7,682 nucleotides of DNA. It comes from Candidatus Atribacteria bacterium 1244-E10-H5-B2 (lineage in GTDB: Bacteria; Atribacterota; JS1; SB-45; 34-128). Position 1 is the stretch's first letter. Each line of letters opens with the position of its first letter. Location of the stretch: contig NMQN01000402.1 in NCBI GenBank assembly GCA_003575245.1, positions 1-7,682 of the forward strand. Reading direction: 5' to 3'. The translations under genes were made by a program, and so were the position numbers. Below the pieces are notes generated by a model. The model worked only from the letters and a program-made list of their open reading frames with translations. It was not told the origin of the DNA and ran no database searches. Positions 4,951 to 7,682 of this stretch are shown here, piece after piece.

Positions 4951-5022
4951 ACCTGGCCGGTTAGAATCGAAACGAGAAACGGTAGGTTTACCGGTCAGGT
5001 CTGAGCAATGGCCTGCCGTTTC
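4951..5022 (+). promoter_or_regulatory. Leader with two interlocking 11-bp helices (pseudoknot or switch)
   Basis: Helix 1 joins ACCTGGCCGGT (4951-4961) to ACCGGTCAGGT (4990-5000). Helix 2 joins GAAACGGTAGG (4976-4986) to CCTGCCGTTTC (5012-5022). Each has 11 pairs with a single wobble. The left arm of helix 2 lies inside the loop of helix 1 and its right arm lies outside, so the two form an H-type pseudoknot (connectors 14, 3 and 11 nt) or exclude each other. It lies in the leader of the 216-aa repeat protein. No known riboswitch class is recognised. Confidence 0.6.
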
Positions 5023-5035
5023 ATTATTTCGGCTT

Positions 5036-5081
5036 CCAGGGTAGAGGGGTTTTCTACTGCTTCCCTTCTACCCTGGCAATT
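5036..5081 (+). promoter_or_regulatory. Long 14-bp hairpin in the same leader
   Basis: CCAGGGTAGAGGGG pairs with CCCTTCTACCCTGG over 14 bp with one G-U, around a roughly 13-base loop. The following sequence (CAATTATTATTTTTATTTA) is U-rich but not a clean U-tract, so weak termination is possible. The SD of the next gene lies about 20 bp beyond. Confidence 0.6.
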
Positions 5082-5115
5082 ATTATTTTTATTTATAGGG
5101 AAGGAGCGATCAATT

Positions 5116-5766
5116 ATGCCTGAAAAGATTGAAAAGATAGAGATAATTTACAATTTTAATGGTTGGAAAGACCCGAAAATTAAAGATGTAGAATTAACCC
5201 GGGTCAATGGATATAAAACGGTAATTACAAAGGGAGGAAAAGAGAGAATGACAGAAGAACATAAACTAAAATATTTAGGTGGATCAGACGCTAAAAAAAT
5301 ACTCGAGTTAGCAGATCAAGAAGGTGTTAATGTAGAAGATTTATTATCTTCTATAAAAAATTCTATTAAAAAAGGGAAAGGAGAAAGTAAAATGACTTAT
5401 CAAGAAGATGACGAAAGATTTAATAAAGAGGTTAAAATTGTAGAAAAATATCAAGAGGATCACCCTGGTATAAGCTATCGCGATGCTGTCCTGGCATCCC
5501 TGGACAGAACAGAACCAAAACCTAAAAAAGAGTTTACTGCAGAAGAGATAAAAAGTCGAGAAAATTTAAAAGCTGTTGAAAATTACATTTTATCTAAACC
5601 TGGAACAAGTTATAGAGAAGCTGTCCGGGTTGTCCTGCGGGGCGAAGAATTAACATTACAAGAGAAACTCATCGATGAATATATGGAAAAAAATCCCGGA
5701 AGTTCTTATAGAGAGGCAGTTATAGAGTCTTTAAGTTTACTTAAAAAAGAAGAAAAAGAAGAATAA
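5116..5766 (+). CDS. 216-aa protein with three P-G-x-S-Y-R repeats (possible phage structural/scaffold-like)
   Basis: The start at 5116 is chosen because GGGAAGGAG sits 9 bp upstream; an in-frame ATG at 5008 lacks an SD and lies inside the structured leader. The C-terminal half has three copies of a short unit: EKYQEDHPGISYRDAVLASL (110-129), ENYILSKPGTSYREAVRVVL (155-174) and DEYMEKNPGSSYREAVIESL (187-206). Similar NPG-x-SY-x-EA units occur at the ends of phage prohead proteases and scaffold-type proteins, so a capsid-related role is possible but unproven. In-frame ATGs at 5248 and 5392 (Met45, Met93) have good SDs (AAAGGGAGG, AAAGGAG), so shorter products of 172 and 124 aa could be made; the last is exactly the repeat domain. 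Confidence 0.85.
   Translation: MPEKIEKIEIIYNFNGWKDPKIKDVELTRVNGYKTVITKGGKERMTEEHKLKYLGGSDAKKILELADQEGVNVEDLLSSIKNSIKKGKGESKMTYQEDDERFNKEVKIVEKYQEDHPGISYRDAVLASLDRTEPKPKKEFTAEEIKSRENLKAVENYILSKPGTSYREAVRVVLRGEELTLQEKLIDEYMEKNPGSSYREAVIESLSLLKKEEKEE
5392..5766 (+). other. Possible internal translation start giving a repeat-only 124-aa form
   Basis: AAAGGAG (5377-5383) stands 8 bp before an in-frame ATG at 5392 (Met93 of the 216-aa protein). Translation here would give only the three-repeat domain. A second internal site, GGGAGG (5232-5237), precedes ATG 5248. Nested in-frame starts are known for phage scaffold genes. The SD-like bases also encode Gly-Lys-Glu linkers, so chance is possible. 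Confidence 0.4.
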
Positions 5767-5809
5767 AATCTTTAAAATGTTGGTTCAAGACTTGATTAGT
5801 AGAACGAAA

Positions 5810-5835
5810 ACAGGGGAGTGATTAAACTCCCCTGT
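5810..5835. other. Perfect 10-bp hairpin, no U-tract on + strand
   Basis: ACAGGGGAGT (5810-5819) pairs perfectly with ACTCCCCTGT (5826-5835) around a 6-base loop. It lies 44 bp after the repeat-protein stop. There is no T-run after it on the + strand; on the - strand it is followed by TTTT. It may stabilise the 3' end or stop antisense transcription. A further short hairpin, AGTAGTG (5873-5879) with CACTACT (5894-5900), follows. Confidence 0.6.
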
Positions 5836-5945
5836 AATCGAAAATAACTGAAATCGAAAGCAAAAAATTTGTAGTAGTGGAAGATTACGAAAACACTACT
5901 CCAAACCTAACTTATTATAACACATAAAAATAAATTTGCAATATC

Positions 5946-6033
5946 CCGGCAATAATATGCCGGTTTACCCTGGAGAGCAATTAGGAGTTTTTTTATGACT
6001 TCTCTTGATTAGCTCTCCGGGGATTTTAAAAAA
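5946..6033 (+). promoter_or_regulatory. Structured segment 2: leader of the 68-aa gene, sister of segment 1
   Basis: CCGGCA (5946-5951) pairs with TGCCGG (5958-5963). Then an 11-bp stem joins CCCTGGAGAGC (5968-5978) to GCTCTCCGGGG (6012-6022) with one wobble, closing a 33-base loop. It is followed by GGGATTTTAAAAAA, one mismatch from the flank of the segment at 4072-4169. The inner six stem pairs differ fully between the two copies while pairing is kept. The loop contains AGGAG (5983-5987) and a 5-codon ORF. Confidence 0.6.
5995..6012 (+). CDS. Possible 5-aa leader peptide MTSLD
   Basis: AGGAG (5983-5987) is followed after 7 bp by ATG ACT TCT CTT GAT TAG. The whole mini-ORF sits in the loop of the 11-bp stem at 5968-6022, and its stop codon overlaps the right arm by one base. 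A ribosome on it would invade the stem, so it could act as a leader peptide controlling the gene at 6059. Very short, hence uncertain. Confidence 0.35.
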   Translation: MTSLD

Positions 6034-6058
6034 TACAAAATGAAAGGGGGTTTATCCT

Positions 6059-6265
6059 ATGGCAATTACACTCGCCAAATTTGAAGCATATAATTCAATC
6101 AAAAATCATAGTTCTTTATATTTAAATAAGGATAAGAAATTAACGGACGATACAATAATTAGGGTTGCTTTGACTGAGTTTGATTGTAATTTAACAAATA
6201 AAGATATTGAAGAAATGAGAAAAAATTGGGAAGGATATTGGCAGAAATATAGAATGTCGATTTAA
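6059..6265 (+). CDS. 68-aa hypothetical protein
   Basis: ATG at 6059 follows GAAAGGGGG (6042-6050) with 8 bp spacing. The product (MAITLAKFEAYNSIKNHSSL... ending in NWEGYWQKYRMSI) contains a segment DDTIIRVALTEFDCNLTNKDIEEMRKNW that could form a small helical fold. No family recognised. The next gene's SD begins 4 bp after its stop, so the two are co-transcribed. Confidence 0.8.
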   Translation: MAITLAKFEAYNSIKNHSSLYLNKDKKLTDDTIIRVALTEFDCNLTNKDIEEMRKNWEGYWQKYRMSI

Positions 6266-6285
6266 AGGAAAGGAGAAAAAATATT

Positions 6286-6516
6286 ATGTCGTTAGATCCT
6301 TTTTATTTAAAATCCGAATCTGAAAGTAAAAAGATGATTAGCGATTTTTGGAATGATGATATTGAGTATTTGGTTAAAGTTAGAATTTTATTAAAGGCCT
6401 TCCCGGGTTATTCGATAACTAAATTGGAGAGCCGGGGAATCGCTAAAATGTGGAAAGCCCTATCCCTGGAACGACAAAAAGATATTTACCAGGATCAATA
6501 TAAATATCAAATATAG
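6286..6516 (+). CDS. 76-aa hypothetical protein
   Basis: ATG at 6286 has the SD AAAGGAG (6269-6275), just after the 68-aa stop, so it forms a two-gene unit with it. The protein is helical with mixed charge (KKMISDFWNDDIEYLVKVRILLK, then GIAKMWKALSLERQKDIYQDQ). No signal peptide, membrane segment or known motif is seen. Function unknown. Confidence 0.8.
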   Translation: MSLDPFYLKSESESKKMISDFWNDDIEYLVKVRILLKAFPGYSITKLESRGIAKMWKALSLERQKDIYQDQYKYQI

Positions 6517-6524
6517 CAATATTG

Positions 6525-6640
6525 AAGGTAAAGACACCAGAGAGATCAAAGAAACGCTACCAGGAGCAAAATTAGGGGGTATTTAGGGGTATTTAGATAA
6601 ATTAAGGTAGAAAGATACCAACGAGATCAAAGAAAAGCTA
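6525..6640 (+). repeat. Two imperfect direct repeats of about 36 bp
   Basis: 6525-6559 and 6604-6640 share the order AAGGTA..AAGA.ACCA.. GAGATCAAAGAAA.GCTA, 79 bp apart. Between them GGGGTATTTA is repeated in perfect tandem (6577-6586 and 6587-6596). No open frame with an SD spans the region; it may be remnants of a duplicated gene end or a binding region. It lies between the 76-aa gene and the structured leader at 6694. Confidence 0.55.
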
Positions 6641-6693
6641 ATTAGAGGGTAGAATCAGCATTAGGGGTTATATTTGAATGATTTTTAATACCC

Positions 6694-6792
6694 GGCAGGT
6701 TGGTAATCGATCCTTCCTGCTTTATGCCTGGCCGGCGGTTGGGGAGTTTGTAAAGTCCTTTCGCTCTTATCGTTGGCCAGGTAAGAAAGGAC
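6694..6792 (+). promoter_or_regulatory. RBS-sequestering leader of the winged-helix gene
   Basis: A first hairpin joins GCAGG (6695-6699) with CCTGC (6716-6720). Then CCTGGCC (6727-6733) can pair with GGCCAGG (6775-6781), while GTCCTTTC (6755-6762), in the loop of that helix, can pair perfectly with GAAAGGAC (6785-6792). The last arm contains the SD AAAGGA. Only 3 nt separate GGCCAGG from GAAAGGAC, so the two helices probably exclude each other: one leaves the SD free and the other hides it. This is the logic of a translational switch; the trigger is unknown. Confidence 0.55.
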
Positions 6793-6800
6793 GTGATTAT

Positions 6801-7289
6801 ATGAACAAAAAAAAATATCAGGACCAAGAGCATTTTTTAGACAAAAAATCAAGATTGGATTCTATGGAATATCCGGAATTAGATGAGTCAAATACAGTAT
6901 GGGAACAGCATAAACGAATTAAATTTGGGTTTTTTCACACAAATATAATATCTCAATTAAGGCCTGGTGCGGTGAAGTTATACGATATAATTTTATATTG
7001 CACTAATAGAAAACAAAGCACTTATGCCGGGAATCCGAAATTAAGCAGACTATCGCAATTATCAGAATGGAGTATTGGAAAGACAAAATACTCATATTTA
7101 AATGAACTGGAATACTGGCACTTAATTAGAAGAGATTTGAAACCTAACCGGTGGGATAGAAAAAAGAAAGATAGAACTATTGTATGTTTGAAGTGGGATA
7201 CAGCAAGAGAAAAATTATTAGAAGAAGGAAAAATTACCAAAGAAGGTATTGCCGGACCTAATCCTTTTTTAGATGCTCCAAAAAGATGA
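6801..7289 (+). CDS. 162-aa winged-helix-like DNA-binding protein (possible replication or regulatory protein)
   Basis: The start at 6801 follows AAAGGA (6786-6791); an in-frame ATG at 6678 would read through the structured leader and is less likely. Residues 54-110 have the pattern of a winged helix-turn-helix: helix PGAVKLYDIILYCTNR (55-70), helix KLSRLSQLSEW (80-90), recognition-type helix SIGKTKYSYLNELEYWHLI (91-109), then a basic wing (RRDLKPNRWDRKKKDRTIVCLKW). The K-L-Y-D-I-I...L-x-x-L-S...L-N-E-L-E layout resembles DnaD/RepA-type phage replication initiators and other wHTH regulators. Three copies of a 17-bp dyad begin 9 bp after the stop and could be its binding sites. No catalytic motif is seen. 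The exact role is inference. Confidence 0.82.
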   Translation: MNKKKYQDQEHFLDKKSRLDSMEYPELDESNTVWEQHKRIKFGFFHTNIISQLRPGAVKLYDIILYCTNRKQSTYAGNPKLSRLSQLSEWSIGKTKYSYLNELEYWHLIRRDLKPNRWDRKKKDRTIVCLKWDTAREKLLEEGKITKEGIAGPNPFLDAPKR

Positions 7290-7291
7290 AG

Positions 7292-7398
7292 TAATAAGGT
7301 TGGAATATGCAACCTTATTATTACCTAATATTCCTTAAAAAAAAGCACAGGTTGGAATATGCAACCTGGGGTAGGTTGGAATATGCAACCTTATTATT
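7292..7398. repeat. Three copies of the dyad GGTTGGAATATGCAACC
   Basis: Identical 17-bp copies stand at 7298-7314, 7350-7366 and 7374-7390. Each is an inverted repeat, GGTTG-7 nt-CAACC. Copy 1 extends to an 11-bp perfect stem (TAATAAGGTTG, 7292-7302, with 7310-7320), copy 2 to 7 bp (CAGGTTG/CAACCTG). Copies 1 and 3 also share the following TTATTATT. They follow a winged-helix-like gene directly. They could be iterons of a replication origin, operators, or RNA hairpins; copy 1 may also serve as the gene's terminator. Confidence 0.8.
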
Positions 7399-7605
7399 CT
7401 AATAGGTAGTTAAGGGAATAGGTCTCTTTCTTAGAGATTAGAATTAGTGTTTAATTAAGCATATTTTACTGCGGGTCAATTCTGAGGTAAAAAGTGATTA
7501 GAGAGATAGAAAAATAAAGAAAGGATTTTTCAGGGGGGGCGAACATACGATTGTTTTTTGTTTGCTGTCTAATCTAAGTAATTTATTAAAAGAGGTGGTG
7601 ATCTT
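7399..7605. other. Non-coding stretch before the last gene
   Basis: No SD-start pair or terminator stands out. A weak inverted repeat TCTCT/AGAGA lies near 7422-7436. GCGAACA pairs with TGTTTGC (one wobble) around 7539-7573, just after a run of seven G. The region ends in the SD AGAGGTGGTG (7591-7600) of the next gene. Confidence 0.4.
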
Positions 7606-7682
7606 ATGCTCCCGGATAAATTAAATTTTTTGAGTGAATTTGAGAGATTTTATCAAGGACTGGCCAAAGATATCAAAGAGGG
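7606..7682 (+). CDS. 5' end of an unknown gene (truncated by the window)
   Basis: ATG at 7606 stands 5 bp after a strong SD, AGAGGTGGTG (7591-7600). The first 25 residues read MLPDKLNFLSEFERFYQGLA then KDIKE, and the frame is open to the window edge. In phage gene order a portal gene could be expected somewhere after terminase, but these residues are too few to identify the family. Confidence 0.7.
   Translation, partial: MLPDKLNFLSEFERFYQGLAKDIKE

Noticed and set aside
4072..5081. Hammerhead or HDV-like self-cleaving ribozyme
   Set aside because: No CUGANGA/GAAA core was found by eye, and the helix lengths and order do not match an HDV-like double pseudoknot.
5008..5115. N-terminal extension of the repeat protein from ATG 5008
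   Set aside because: No SD before 5008, and the bases are explained by the paired arms of the leader; ATG 5116 has a strong SD.
6678..6800. N-terminal extension of the winged-helix protein from ATG 6678
   Set aside because: Only a weak GGGGT lies upstream, and the segment is a structured leader; ATG 6801 has a proper SD. Not fully excluded.
7292..7398. CRISPR-like array from the three 17-bp repeats
   Set aside because: Repeats are too short, spacing is uneven (35 and 7 bp gaps), there are only three, and no cas gene is present.

Overview
The window looks like the packaging (late-gene entry) region of a temperate phage or prophage from a low-GC bacterium. All genes are on the + strand. Two products are recognisable: a catalytic-domain-only tyrosine recombinase (480-1055) and a complete phage terminase large subunit (1841-3412). 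The DNA is AT-rich, uses AGA/AGG/ATA codons freely, and has strong purine-rich Shine-Dalgarno (SD) sites of the AGAGGTG / AGGTGGTGA / AGGAGG type. This fits a Firmicutes-like or similar low-GC host (Halanaerobiales, Clostridia or Atribacterota), but I cannot fix the taxon. No ribosomal, metabolic or tRNA gene is visible.

Layout. 1-140 is the 3' end of an unknown gene. 141-479 holds a terminator, a short tandem repeat and a good sigma-70-type promoter with an inverted repeat in its spacer, leading into the recombinase. 1056-1530 is non-coding and dense in palindromes and short repeats; it lies between recombinase and terminase, where a packaging or recombination site would be expected. 1531-3412 is a coupled cluster: a 29-aa ORF, a 64-aa ORF and terminase. 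No standard-sized small terminase subunit is present. A strong promoter at 3421 then drives a 55-aa zinc-ribbon gene and a 128-aa gene of unknown function.

From 4065 to 7605 small genes alternate with structured non-coding segments. Two tandem cassettes at 4186-4507 have near-identical strong promoters, related 5' RNA segments and factor-independent terminators; they look like small RNAs or attenuated leaders. Next come a 95-aa basic protein, a leader with two interlocking 11-bp helices, a 216-aa protein with three copies of a P-G-x-S-Y-R motif, a hairpin family member with a 5-codon ORF in its loop, and two small ORFs (68 and 76 aa). Then follows a leader that can sequester the SD of a 162-aa winged-helix-like protein. 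Just after that gene are three copies of a 17-bp dyad (GGTTGGAATATGCAACC). The window ends in the first 25 codons of another gene.

How it may work together: the recombinase and terminase mark a DNA-processing module, while the small genes appear individually regulated at RNA level through attenuation-like and SD-masking structures. The most notable signals are the duplicated small-RNA cassettes, the two hairpins at 4105-4169 and 5946-6033 that differ in stem sequence but keep pairing, and the winged-helix gene followed by dyad repeats. These are read by eye; no folding, homology search or expression data support them yet.
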